Source: DASUTW01 sp035513995
GTDB lineage: Bacteria > Actinomycetota > UBA4738 > CALAEC01
Length of the DNA: 20,645 bases
Assembly (NCBI GenBank): GCA_035513995.1
Contig: DATKBL010000084.1
Span: forward strand, 1-20,645
Reading direction: 5' to 3'
The notes beneath the pieces are model-generated. The model saw only the letters and a program-made list of their open reading frames with translations. It was not told the origin of the DNA and did no database searches. Numbering within the stretch: the first letter of the stretch is position 1; every line of letters begins with the position of its first letter. The position numbers were made by a program, and so were the translations under genes. Below, piece after piece: positions 1-10,373 of the stretch.

Positions 1-65
1 CGGCCGGCCACCTCGGATCGGATGTCGGCCGCGATCGCCCTGCCGTCGATGATGCGCGCGGTCAT
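1..65 (-). CDS. folD: FolD N-terminus (partial): methylenetetrahydrofolate dehydrogenase/cyclohydrolase
   Basis: Only the first 21 complete codons are in the window; the gene continues past the left edge. The reverse strand from ATG at 65 reads MTARIIDGRAIAADIRSEVA, the typical FolD opening (A-x-I-I-D-G-[KR]-x-I-A-x-x-[IV]-R). FolD interconverts 5,10-methylene- and 10-formyl-tetrahydrofolate in the cytosol, and so supplies the formyl donor used by PurN and PurH. The gene starts 24 bp after the aapP stop. No Shine-Dalgarno is visible, but TAGGAT lies at 75-80 on the same strand, 9 nt before ATG, so it may have its own promoter and a near-leaderless mRNA. The assignment rests on a short but characteristic stretch. 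Confidence 0.72.
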   Translation of the reverse strand, partial: MTARIIDGRAIAADIRSEVAG

Positions 66-74
66 GCGGCGCCC

Positions 75-80
75 ATCCTA
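75..80 (-). promoter_or_regulatory. Candidate -10 box of folD
   Basis: TAGGAT on the minus strand matches TANNNT and ends 9 nt before the folD ATG. No -35 element is clear. If used, transcription would begin within a few bases of the start codon, separating folD from the upstream aap operon. Confidence 0.35.
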
Positions 81-89
81 CCCATCCGC

Positions 90-884
<795 letters not shown>

Positions 885-2138
885 CTATCGCTCCCCCACT
901 CCCACCCGTCGCTCGAGACGCTGGCTCCACCGCGAGGCGGTGAACGCCACCGCCCAGAAGATGAACGCCGCCCCGAGCAGCGCTTCCTTGCTGTGCCCGA
1001 TGTACTCCAGTCCCGCCGCCGACCGCCGCGCCGCCGCGAGGAGGTCGGTGAACCCCGCCGTGATCGCGAGCAGGGAGGTGTCCTTCCACAGGCTGATGAA
1101 GTGGCTGATGAGCGCCGGGATCGTGTTGCGCAGCGCTTGCGGGAGGATCACGAGGGCGGTCAGGCGGGTCGTCGACAGGCCCAGCGCCCGCCCCGCCTCG
1201 TACTGCCCGCGGTGCACCCCTTGCAGCCCTCCCCTGACGATCTCGGCCACGTAGACCGAGCTGAACAGTGTCAGCATGATGATCACGCGGATCACGGTGG
1301 GCGCCTGCAGCTGAGGCGGCAGCAGCAGGGGGAGGATGAAGACGCCGGAGATCAGCAGGGTGATGAGGGGCACGCCGCGGATCAGCTCGATCACCCCGAC
1401 GCAGAACGTGCGGATCGCCGGGAAGGTGCTCCGGCGCCCGAGGGCCAGCAGGATACCGATCGGGAAGGAGGCCACGATCGCTACGCTCCCGGCCATCACG
1501 TTCAGCAGCATCCCTCCCCAGGTCGAGCTGGACGGTCCGTCGAAGCCGAGGAGGACGAAGAGGATCGCCGGGTAGACGAGGATCCATCCCGCGATCACCA
1601 CCCGCCGGAGGGACCGTCGATACCTGCGGGCGAGGAGCCGGCCTGCCGCCATCGGGACGAGCACCGCCGCGACCGCCCCGGCGATCAGCACCCAGATCAC
1701 CACCCCGTCGAGGAGGTAGGCGAGCAGAAGGATCCCTCCGAGGACGAGGAGCGTCGCCTCGACCATCCGGCGCCGCGTCCAGGCGATCCGGCGCTCCGAG
1801 TAGCCCCAGCTCAACCCCGACAGCGCCAGCACCAGGTAGAGCGACGCCCACACGCGCCATGCCTCGTCGCGCGGGAACCGGGCCAGCATGTACGAGGCGA
1901 GGTTGGCCTTGACGACCTGGAAGTCGCCGGTCACGAAGACCCACCGCGCGACTTGGTACAGCGCCCACGCCACGAACAGCGCCGTCACGATCGTGACCAG
2001 ACCGTTGCGCCAGGTGGAGAACAGGTTCACCTTCAGCCACTCCCTGGGAGTGGTCGGCCGGGCCCTCGGCGCCACCTCGACTGCGGCGGCGTCCTCGGCG
2101 GCGATCGCCTGGAGCCGCTGCTCGTCGATGCGGGCCAT
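885..2138 (-). CDS. aapM: General L-amino acid ABC transporter permease AapM
   Basis: A 417-residue inner-membrane permease. It begins at the ATG of MARIDEQRLQ at 2138, although the frame is open further upstream. The upstream part is a shadow of aapQ, and a GGGGAG ribosome binding site precedes 2138. It overlaps the aapQ stop by one base (TGATG), implying translational coupling. About eight hydrophobic segments are visible. The HisM-type permease fold lies in the C-terminal half (start near LNVMAGSVAIVASFPIG). The EAA loop is EAGRALGLS...ILPQALRNTIP, followed by SLWKDTSLLA. The N-terminal extension with extra helices and the length near 400 are normal for AapM and much larger than the ~220 residues of HisM/GlnP. 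It pairs with AapQ to form the channel energised by AapP. Confidence 0.93.
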   Translation of the reverse strand: MARIDEQRLQAIAAEDAAAVEVAPRARPTTPREWLKVNLFSTWRNGLVTIVTALFVAWALYQVARWVFVTGDFQVVKANLASYMLARFPRDEAWRVWASLYLVLALSGLSWGYSERRIAWTRRRMVEATLLVLGGILLLAYLLDGVVIWVLIAGAVAAVLVPMAAGRLLARRYRRSLRRVVIAGWILVYPAILFVLLGFDGPSSSTWGGMLLNVMAGSVAIVASFPIGILLALGRRSTFPAIRTFCVGVIELIRGVPLITLLISGVFILPLLLPPQLQAPTVIRVIIMLTLFSSVYVAEIVRGGLQGVHRGQYEAGRALGLSTTRLTALVILPQALRNTIPALISHFISLWKDTSLLAITAGFTDLLAAARRSAAGLEYIGHSKEALLGAAFIFWAVAFTASRWSQRLERRVGVGER

Positions 2139-3319
2139 CAGCCCCGCTCCCCTCGGTAGGCGACCACTCGGTTCAGGATGTTCATCACGAGCGAGATCAG
2201 GAGGCTGAGGGTGAGGTAGCTCAGCATCCAGATCACCAGCACCTGCGTGAACCGGCCCTTCTGGTTGATGATCGTGGACCCGACCGACACGAGCTCCGGA
2301 TAGGCCACGGCCAGGCCGAGGCTGGTGTTCTTCGTGAGGTTCAGGTACTGGCTGTTGATCGGTGGGATCGCGATGCGCATCGCCTGGGGCAGCACGACGA
2401 ACCGCATCTGCTGGAAGGAGGTCAGCCCGAGCGCCTCGCTCGCCTCCTTCTGCCCCTTGTCCACCGCCAGGATGCTGCCGCGGACGATCTCGGCGATGAA
2501 GGCCGAGGTGTAGATCACGAGCCCGGCGAGCACCCCGAACAGCTCGCCGGAGATCTGGATCCCGCCGACGTAGCCGCGCCCGACCTGGTCGGGCGCGTCG
2601 ATCACGACCGGAGCCCCCGTGAGCGCGTAGGCGACCGCGCCGAGCCCGAGGAACGTCCCCAGCCACCAGAGCACCCGGTGGTGGGGCTCGCCGGTGCGTT
2701 CGTTCACGCGCCTGCGCCACCGCGCCACGAGCGTCGCGGCCACGGCGGCCGCCAGCACCAGGAGCCCCCACACCCCGGCGCCCTCCGAGATGCTCGGCCA
2801 GGGGAACGCGGCCCCACGGTTCGAGACGTAGGCGACGCCGAGGATGCCGCCGCCGCCGATCAGCGGCAGCGCGAGCACCACTCCGAAGTAGAAGAAGATG
2901 ATGGTGACGAGCACGGGGGTGTTGCGGAAGATCTCCACGTAGACCTGCGTCACCTTGCGGACCAGCCAGTTCGGCGAGAGCCGCCCGATCCCGATCAGGA
3001 GTCCGAAGATGGTGGCGAGGGCGATGCCGGCCGACGCCACGATCACGGTGTTCACGAACGCTACGATCAGCGCCCGAGTCACCGTGGCGTTCGCCGAGTA
3101 GTCGATCCCCTCCTTGATCCCGAAGCCGGCTCGTTCTCGGAGGAAGTCCCACGAGAGATCGATGCCCTGCCGCTCCACCCCGAAGACGAGGTTCAGCCAG
3201 ATCTCGCGCCCGACGAGCAGCACGAGCACCACAAACAGGGCCTGGCCCGCGACGCGGAGCACCCGAACGTCCCGCCAGAAGGGCGGGCGCCCCTGCTCGA
3301 CGACGGCGGTCTGGCTCAT
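2138..3319 (-). CDS. aapQ: General L-amino acid ABC transporter permease AapQ
   Basis: A 393-residue permease beginning MSQTAVVEQG at 3319. An in-frame ATG at 3355 lies in the loop-proximal arm of a strong hairpin (3330-3369) and would add a Pro/Arg-rich tail unlike the family, so I prefer 3319. Neither start has a good Shine-Dalgarno, so translation may depend on the upstream gene or on opening of the hairpin. About eight membrane segments are seen. The transport fold includes FRNTPVLVTIIFFYFG and the EAA loop EASEALGLTSFQQMRFVVLPQAMRI followed by NLTKNTSLG. A long insertion with additional helices sits between conserved parts, as in other AapQ proteins. Its stop overlaps the aapM ATG by one base. 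Function: one half of the amino-acid channel. Confidence 0.92.
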   Translation of the reverse strand: MSQTAVVEQGRPPFWRDVRVLRVAGQALFVVLVLLVGREIWLNLVFGVERQGIDLSWDFLRERAGFGIKEGIDYSANATVTRALIVAFVNTVIVASAGIALATIFGLLIGIGRLSPNWLVRKVTQVYVEIFRNTPVLVTIIFFYFGVVLALPLIGGGGILGVAYVSNRGAAFPWPSISEGAGVWGLLVLAAAVAATLVARWRRRVNERTGEPHHRVLWWLGTFLGLGAVAYALTGAPVVIDAPDQVGRGYVGGIQISGELFGVLAGLVIYTSAFIAEIVRGSILAVDKGQKEASEALGLTSFQQMRFVVLPQAMRIAIPPINSQYLNLTKNTSLGLAVAYPELVSVGSTIINQKGRFTQVLVIWMLSYLTLSLLISLVMNILNRVVAYRGERG

Positions 3320-3329
3320 GGCATCAGAG

Positions 3330-3369
3330 GGAGGCGGGGCCCGGTTCGAACGCACCGGGCCCCGCCTCC
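3330..3369 (-). promoter_or_regulatory. Perfect 16-bp intercistronic hairpin between aapJ and aapQ
   Basis: Arms 3330-3345 (GGAGGCGGGGCCCGGT) and 3354-3369 are exact reverse complements around an 8-nt loop. The RNA hairpin starts 13 nt after the aapJ stop and ends 10 nt before the aapQ ATG. No U tract follows, so complete termination is not implied. Partial termination or protection of the aapJ message from 3' decay would give more binding protein than permease, a need common to binding-protein-dependent transporters. The structure is seen; the role is inferred. Confidence 0.8.
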
Positions 3370-3382
3370 GTGGGTCATCGGC

Positions 3383-4504
3383 CTACCTGAACGGCATCGC
3401 GTACTGGATCCCGCCGTCGGTCCAGAGGGCGTTGACCCCCCGGTCCAGGCCGATCGGGGTGTTCGGCCCGAGGTGACGGTCGAAGATCTCACCGTAGTTG
3501 CCCACGGCCTGCAGCACGGCCTGCATGAAGTCGTTCTCCAGCCCCAGGCCGCTGTCCACCGAGATCGTCTCGGTCTCGGCCTCGAAGGCCACCCCGAGGA
3601 GCCCGGCGATCTGCGGGTCGTCGGGGTTCTGGACCTGCTGGTCGAGGTTGCCGCTGTCCACGCCGAGCTCCTCGGCGAGGATCAGCCCGTTCACGACCCA
3701 GTCCACGGCCTCGTGCCACTCCTGGTCGCCGTCGAGGACGCCCGGAGCCAGAGGCTCCTTCGACATCACGTCGTCCAGGATCACCAGCGACTCGGGGCCG
3801 CCCTCCTCGTCCGGCCACGCCGACCGGATGCCGGCGAGCTGCGAGCGGTCGGACGTCCATCCGTCGCAGCGGCCCGAGATGAAGGCCTCCTGGAGCTGCG
3901 GGTTCTCCGAGAACGTGACCGGCTCGACCTCCACGCCGACCTGGGCCGTGTAGTCGGACAGGTTCAGCTCGGTCGTGGTGCCGGTGGTGACGCACACCGA
4001 CGTCCCGTCCATCTCGTCCACGGCGCCGAACTCGCCCTCGCGCACCATCATCGCCTGCCCGTCGTAGAAGTTCACGTGGGCGAAGGCCACGCCCTCGGAG
4101 CCGTCGCGGCTCGAGGTCCAGGTCGTGTTGCGCACGAGCACGTCGTACTCCCCGGCGCGCAGCGCGTTGAACCGCTCCTCCGCGTCGATCGGGATCAGCT
4201 CGATCATCTCCTCGACGTCGGGGGTGTTGAAGACGGCCGCGGCGATCGCGGTGCAGAAGTCGATGTCGAACCCCTCGATCTCACCGCCCCCCGTCTCGAA
4301 GCCGAATCCCGGGACCGTGTTGTTCACGCCGCACTGCAGCGTGCCCCGATCCCGGATCTGCTGGAGCAGGCCCTCCTGCTCCTGCTGAGCCGGCTGCTCC
4401 TCGTCGGTCGCGTCGGGGGCATCGTCGCCCCTCTGACACGCGGCCGCGAGGAGCGCCACGACGGCGACGAGCGCGCCGAGCCTCGCAAAGGTGCTCCTTC
4501 GCAT
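3383..4504 (-). CDS. aapJ: Amino acid ABC transporter substrate-binding lipoprotein
   Basis: A 373-residue extracytoplasmic binding protein that hands amino acids to AapQMP. A lipoprotein signal runs from M1 (MRRSTFAR, hydrophobic ALVAVVALLAAA) to the lipobox Cys C23, followed by an acidic Gln-rich linker (24-48). The mature part has AapJ hallmarks: RGTLQCGVN, GFDIDFCTAIAAAVF, RNTTWTSSRD, VNFYDGQAMMV, and a C-terminus with NYGEIFDRHLG...GVNALWTDGGIQYA. A GGAGG site lies 7 nt before ATG, fixing the start. It is the first gene of the aap operon, 123 bp downstream of the purH stop. AapJ homologues bind a broad range of L-amino acids; specificity here is not known. Confidence 0.94.
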   Translation of the reverse strand: MRRSTFARLGALVAVVALLAAACQRGDDAPDATDEEQPAQQEQEGLLQQIRDRGTLQCGVNNTVPGFGFETGGGEIEGFDIDFCTAIAAAVFNTPDVEEMIELIPIDAEERFNALRAGEYDVLVRNTTWTSSRDGSEGVAFAHVNFYDGQAMMVREGEFGAVDEMDGTSVCVTTGTTTELNLSDYTAQVGVEVEPVTFSENPQLQEAFISGRCDGWTSDRSQLAGIRSAWPDEEGGPESLVILDDVMSKEPLAPGVLDGDQEWHEAVDWVVNGLILAEELGVDSGNLDQQVQNPDDPQIAGLLGVAFEAETETISVDSGLGLENDFMQAVLQAVGNYGEIFDRHLGPNTPIGLDRGVNALWTDGGIQYAMPFR

Positions 4505-4569
4505 CGCTGCCTCCCTTCCTTCCGGCGGGTCGAGCCCCGAGGCATGGGGACCCTGGGCGTACGCGGGCG

Positions 4570-4575
4570 AGCATA
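4570..4575 (-). promoter_or_regulatory. Candidate -10 box upstream of aapJ
   Basis: TATGCT on the minus strand lies in the 123-bp purH-aapJ gap and would give a leader of about 60 nt ending in the GGAGG site. No convincing -35 is seen at 16-18 bp. It would allow aapJQMP to be expressed apart from purNH. Confidence 0.3.
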
Positions 4576-4627
4576 TCCCCTTCGACGGAGCCGGGCGAGT
4601 TGAGGCGACCTCGGTAGGCTTGCTCTG

Positions 4628-6166
4628 CTAGTGGCGGAAATGCCGGGTCCCCGTGAAGACCATGGCCATGTCGTGCTCGTCGGCGGCCGCCACGACCTCC
4701 TCGTCGCGGACCGAGCCGCCGGGCTGGACGACGGCCGTGACGCCGGCCTCGGCCGCCGCGTCGATCCCGTCGCGGAAGGGGAAGAACGCGTCAGAGGCGA
4801 GGACCGACCCCTTCGCGCGGTCGCCGGCCTTCCTCTGCGCGAGCTCGACGCTGTCCACCCGGCTCATCTGCCCGGCTCCCACGCCCACGGTCGCCCGCCC
4901 TCGCGCCAGGACGATCGCGTTCGACTTCACGCGGGCGGCAACGCGCCAGGCGAACAGGAGACCGTCCCACTCCGCCTCGGTCGGGGCGCGCTCCGTGACG
5001 ACCCGCAGGTCGTCGCGCGACTCGCGCACCACGTCGACGTCCTGCACGAGCGCCCCGCCGTCGATCGGCCGCACCTCGAGGCCCCCGCCGGCGGGCGCCG
5101 GGGCGAGCACCATGCGGAGGTTCTCCCGCTCGACGAGGAGGGCTCTCGCTTCCGGCCCGAACCCCGGGGCGACCACCACCTCGGTGAAGACCTCCTCCAT
5201 CGCCCGGGCGGCCGCCGCGTCCACCTCTCGGTTGAAGGCCACAACCCCGCCGAAAGCCGAGACCGGGTCCGACTCCAGCGCGTCCCTGTAGCAGCGCGCG
5301 AGGTCGCCCGTGGCTGCGGTCCCGCACGGGTTGTGGTGCTTCACGATCGCGCAGGCCGGCTCCTCGAACGAGGCGGCGAGCCCCCGGGCCGCCTCGGCGT
5401 CGAGCCAGTTGTTGAACGACATCTCCTTCCCCTGGAGAACCTCGGCTCCGCTCAGGGGACCCGCGGAGAGCACCTCGCGGTAGAGCCCCGCGCGCTGGTG
5501 GGGGTTCTCGCCGTAGCGGAGCAGCGCCGTCCGCTCGAAGCCGAGGACCAGGGCGGTGGGGAGTTCCTCGTCTCCCGCCCACGAGCCGAACCACGAGGCG
5601 ATCGCCGCGTCGTAGAGAGCCACGTGCCGGAACGCAGCCTCCGCGAGCGAGGCCCGGAGGTGCCCGGGGAGCCCGCCCGTCTCGACCGCGGTCAGCACCT
5701 CCGGATAGCGGCTCGGGTCTACCACCACGCCCACGGAGCCGAAGCTCTTCGCCGCCGCCCTGACCAGCGTGGGGCCACCGATGTCGATCTGCTCGACGAC
5801 CTCGTCGCGACTCGCGCCGGCCACGACCGTCCGCTCGAACGGATACAGGTTCACGACGACCAGATCGAACGCCTCGATGCCCGCCTCCTCGAGCTGCCGC
5901 AGGTGGTCCTCGTTCCCCTTGTCGGCCAGGATCCCAGCGTGGATCGAGGGATGGAGCGTCTTGACGCGACCGTCCAGCATCTCGGGGAAGCCGGTCACCT
6001 CCGAGACCGGGGTCACCGGCACCCCCTCGTCGCGGAGCGTCTGGGCGGTCGAGCCGGTCGAGACCAGGACGACCCCCTCCGCGGCCAGGCCGCGGCCGAG
6101 CACGATGAGGCCCTCCTTGTCGGCCACGGAGACGAGCGCCCGCCGGACGGGGACCAGGTCGCTCAT
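4628..6166 (-). CDS. purH: Bifunctional AICAR formyltransferase/IMP cyclohydrolase
   Basis: A 512-residue cytosolic enzyme for the last two steps of IMP synthesis: formyl transfer to AICAR, then ring closure. The N-terminal MGS-like cyclohydrolase domain (about 1-150) has STGST and GRVKTLHPSIHAG (KTLHP at 69-73). The transformylase domain has RYGENPHQ (217-224), KEMSFNNWLDAEAA, the catalytic KHHNPCG (276-282), GVGAGQMSRVDS, SDAFFPF and the terminal HFRH. The start at 6166 (MSDLVPVRRALVSVADK) is chosen over a longer open frame because GAGGG precedes it by 6 nt and ATGA overlaps the purN stop by four bases, a classic coupling arrangement. Length matches the family. Confidence 0.97.
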   Translation of the reverse strand: MSDLVPVRRALVSVADKEGLIVLGRGLAAEGVVLVSTGSTAQTLRDEGVPVTPVSEVTGFPEMLDGRVKTLHPSIHAGILADKGNEDHLRQLEEAGIEAFDLVVVNLYPFERTVVAGASRDEVVEQIDIGGPTLVRAAAKSFGSVGVVVDPSRYPEVLTAVETGGLPGHLRASLAEAAFRHVALYDAAIASWFGSWAGDEELPTALVLGFERTALLRYGENPHQRAGLYREVLSAGPLSGAEVLQGKEMSFNNWLDAEAARGLAASFEEPACAIVKHHNPCGTAATGDLARCYRDALESDPVSAFGGVVAFNREVDAAAARAMEEVFTEVVVAPGFGPEARALLVERENLRMVLAPAPAGGGLEVRPIDGGALVQDVDVVRESRDDLRVVTERAPTEAEWDGLLFAWRVAARVKSNAIVLARGRATVGVGAGQMSRVDSVELAQRKAGDRAKGSVLASDAFFPFRDGIDAAAEAGVTAVVQPGGSVRDEEVVAAADEHDMAMVFTGTRHFRH

Positions 6167-6768
6167 CCGGAACCCTCGATGTGCACCCGGCGCCCGTCGA
6201 TCCGCAGGCGCCCCTCGAGCCACCAGCGCACCGCCCTGGGGTACACGCGATGCTCCACCTCCTTGATGCGGGCGTGGAGCGAGTCCACGTCGTCGTCCTC
6301 CCGGATCGCCACCGGCTCCTGGAGCACGATGGGGCCGTGGTCCACCTCCTCGTCCACGACGTGGACGGTGACGCCCGTCACCTTCGCTCCCCAGGCCAGC
6401 GCATCGCGGGGAGCGTGCGCCCCGGGGAAGGCCGGCAGCAGCGAGGGGTGCACGTTCAGGATGCGGCCCCGGAACGATCGGACGATCGGCGAGCTGAGGA
6501 TGCGCATGAACCCCGCCAGGCACACGAGATCGATCCCCTCCGCGGTCAGCAGGTCCTCGAGCGCGGCGTCGTACCCCTCCCGGCTCCCGTGGACCCCGGG
6601 GTCGAAATGCACGCTCTTGACGCCGGCCCCCGCCGCTCGCTCGAGCGCGCCAGCGTCCCCCCGGTCGCTGACCACGAGCGCCACCCGGGGCCCCACCACG
6701 GGGTCGTCCAGCAGCGCCTGGAGATTGGTCCCCGCGCCGGACGCCAGGACCGCGAGCCGAGCGTTCAC
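6163..6768 (-). CDS. purN: Phosphoribosylglycinamide formyltransferase
   Basis: A 201-residue enzyme that formylates GAR using 10-formyl-tetrahydrofolate, the third step of purine synthesis. It begins at GTG 6768 (VNARLAVLASGAGTNLQ), which places the SGxGTN loop at residue 10 as in the family. An upstream ATG in frame would add 13 unrelated residues and lies beyond the promoter. Catalytic residues are N105 and H107 (ILNVHPSLLPAF) and D143 (VTVHVVDEEVDHGPI), matching the E. coli N106/H108/D144 set. TAGTTT with an upstream TG (extended -10) ends 7 nt before GTG, so the message is probably leaderless. It overlaps purH by 4 bases. It is divergent from the B-box membrane protein gene. Confidence 0.95.
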   Translation of the reverse strand: MNARLAVLASGAGTNLQALLDDPVVGPRVALVVSDRGDAGALERAAGAGVKSVHFDPGVHGSREGYDAALEDLLTAEGIDLVCLAGFMRILSSPIVRSFRGRILNVHPSLLPAFPGAHAPRDALAWGAKVTGVTVHVVDEEVDHGPIVLQEPVAIREDDDVDSLHARIKEVEHRVYPRAVRWWLEGRLRIDGRRVHIEGSG

Positions 6769-6775
6769 CGCGCGC

Positions 6776-6781
6776 AAACTA
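6776..6781 (-). promoter_or_regulatory. -10 box of purN (leaderless)
   Basis: TAGTTT on the minus strand is preceded by TGG (extended -10, TGN) and ends 7 nt before the GTG start, so the expected start of transcription coincides with the start codon. It overlaps by two bases the plus-strand -10 at 6780-6785. Confidence 0.6.
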
Positions 6782-6785
6782 CCAT
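6780..6785 (+). promoter_or_regulatory. -10 box of the B-box membrane protein gene (leaderless)
   Basis: TACCAT matches TANNNT and is followed after 6 nt by GTG at 6792, the spacing expected for a leaderless start. It shares bases 6780-6781 with the opposing purN -10. Confidence 0.5.
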
Positions 6786-6791
6786 ATGGGC

Positions 6792-7340
6792 GTGAGCCCG
6801 AGCGCATGCTCCGTCCATCCCGACGTCCGTGCCCGCGAGGCGTGCGACCGCTGCGGGCGTCCGGCCTGCCTGGCGTGTGCGATCCCGTTCCGCGGAGAGG
6901 TCCGATGCCGCGAGTGCGTGGGCGAGGAGCTCGGCCACCGGGAAGAGTTCCCGCCCCCCGCCCGGTCCCCGAGGCGGCTCGATCTCACCGCGGGCATCCT
7001 CTTCCTGGCGGCGGTCATCGTGTCCCTGCTCCCGTGGGACCGGCACGGGGCCCGGACGGGGTTCCTTTCGGCCTGGGCCCCCGGTCCCGATCCCTGGCCC
7101 CTCCTCGCGGGCATCCTGCTGCTGCTGGCCGCGGCGGCGTCCCTCCGCTCCCGCGCGGGACGGCTGCGCGCCGCCCACATCGGATTGGGCGCCCTCGCCG
7201 TCCTCGCCACGATCCTCGCCCTCCCCGCGCCCGAGCTGACGACCCGCGGCCCCGTGCCGATGGTCGTCCTGGCCCTCGGGGCCGCCGCGACGCTGACGGG
7301 GGCGATCCGGGTCGCGGGCGGAATCCGGTTGCGTCCTTGA
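6792..7340 (+). CDS. B-box-type zinc-finger four-helix membrane protein
   Basis: About 182 residues, function unknown. The N-terminus carries eight potential zinc ligands in B-box order: C6, H9, C18, C21, C26, C29, C39, C42. Such fingers are common at the N-terminus of actinobacterial membrane proteins and are thought to mediate protein contacts. Four hydrophobic segments follow: near ILFLAAVIVSLLPW, LLAGILLLLAAAASL, IGLGALAVLATILALP and VVLALGAAATLTGA. The first ends in LPW, a feature shared with the next gene. I favour GTG 6792 over the ATG at 6786, because the ATG directly abuts the TACCAT -10 and would not be in the transcript. It is divergent from purN. The next gene starts 73 bp downstream with its own promoter, whose -35 overlaps this stop codon. 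Confidence 0.75.
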   Translation: MSPSACSVHPDVRAREACDRCGRPACLACAIPFRGEVRCRECVGEELGHREEFPPPARSPRRLDLTAGILFLAAVIVSLLPWDRHGARTGFLSAWAPGPDPWPLLAGILLLLAAAASLRSRAGRLRAAHIGLGALAVLATILALPAPELTTRGPVPMVVLALGAAATLTGAIRVAGGIRLRP

Positions 7341-7366
7341 CTCGCCCCGACGGCGTCCACGAGAAT
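7337..7366 (+). promoter_or_regulatory. Promoter of the small four-helix membrane protein gene
   Basis: TTGACT (7337-7342) and GAGAAT (7361-7366) are separated by 18 bp, a sigma70-like arrangement. Transcription would start near 7373, leaving a leader of about 40 nt with AAAGGAG. The -35 overlaps the stop codon of the preceding gene. Confidence 0.5.
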
Positions 7367-7413
7367 CATCCTTGAGAACCCACAGCCCAAGGGGGAGACC
7401 GAAAGGAGCACGC

Positions 7414-7857
7414 ATGGCTGATGGATTCGACTGGCAAAGGCTCTCGATGGGGACCAAGGGACTCTTGATCTCGGGCGCGGTGCTCATCATCTCGCTCTTC
7501 CTCCCTTGGCAGGGCGTGAACTTCGGGGGACCCTTCGGGGGCTTCAGCGTCAACGGATTCCGGGGGCTCGGCATCCTCGTGTTCCTGCTGGCGCTGGGCG
7601 TGATCATCTGGGAGCTCGTCATCGCGATGACCACGGTCAACACGGGGACGATGTCTCCGGCCATGATCAGCGCGGCCGGCGGCGGGCTCGCCGCGTTGCT
7701 GACGATCATCCACTTCCTGACGAACCTCACCGCAGTGACGTGGGGAGCGTTCGTCGGCCTCCTGGCGGGACTCGCCATGGCCTACGCGGCGTGGCTCCGC
7801 TTCAACGAGAGCAAGACGGCCCCGGCGCCGCCTCCCGCTCCTCCGCCCGCAGCGTAG
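7414..7857 (+). CDS. Small four-helix membrane protein, unknown function
   Basis: 147 residues starting MADGFDWQRL at 7414, with AAAGGAG 5 nt upstream. A longer frame from 7372 lacks a binding site. Four hydrophobic segments are visible: LLISGAVLIISLFLPW, GLGILVFLLALGVIIWELVIAM, AGGGLAALLTIIHFLT and WGAFVGLLAGLAMAYAAW. A short Pro/Ala-rich tail (PAPPPAPPPAA) follows. The LPW at the end of helix 1 and the four-helix layout match the upstream B-box protein, suggesting a common origin without the zinc finger. I do not recognise a characterised family. It converges with the zinc-ribbon gene across a strong hairpin. Confidence 0.8.
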   Translation: MADGFDWQRLSMGTKGLLISGAVLIISLFLPWQGVNFGGPFGGFSVNGFRGLGILVFLLALGVIIWELVIAMTTVNTGTMSPAMISAAGGGLAALLTIIHFLTNLTAVTWGAFVGLLAGLAMAYAAWLRFNESKTAPAPPPAPPPAA

Positions 7858-7871
7858 GGTTCCGGGACAGA

Positions 7872-7906
7872 CGAGAGGCCCGGGGCCGCAGGCCCCGGGC
7901 CTCTCG
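7872..7906. terminator. Bidirectional hairpin terminator between convergent genes
   Basis: CGAGAGGCCCGGGGCC (7872-7887) and its exact reverse complement (7891-7906) flank a GCA loop: a 16-bp perfect stem placed 14 bp after the plus-strand stop and 11 bp after the minus-strand stop at 7918. There is no U tract on either side, as is common for actinobacterial terminators. Confidence 0.8.
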
Positions 7907-7917
7907 CATGCGCTGCG

Positions 7918-10302
<2,385 letters not shown>

Positions 10303-10337
10303 GGTCGTCCCCCTCAGGTCGGGCGGGTCCGCCCCTC

Positions 10338-10343
10338 AGTATG
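10338..10343 (-). promoter_or_regulatory. Candidate -10 box upstream of the zinc-ribbon gene
   Basis: CATACT on the minus strand sits 35 bp before GTG 10302, in the 71-bp gap after sucD. The intended leader holds a small GC hairpin (arms 10321-10325 and 10330-10334) and the GGGGG site. There is no clear -35, so read-through from sucCD is also possible. Confidence 0.3.
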
Positions 10344-10373
10344 CCCCGCCCGCGACCCCCGATGTGGGAACCG

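Noticed and set aside
3320..3355. Longer aapQ start at ATG 3355
   Set aside because: It lies inside the hairpin, has no ribosome binding site, and would add a Pro/Arg-rich stretch unlike AapQ N-termini.
3340..3369. GGTTCGAA and a CCGCCTCC end resemble a tRNA T-loop and acceptor tail, suggesting a tRNA fragment or attachment site
   Set aside because: The bases belong to a longer 16-bp perfect hairpin. No D arm, anticodon arm or matching acceptor strand is present, and no integrase gene is nearby.
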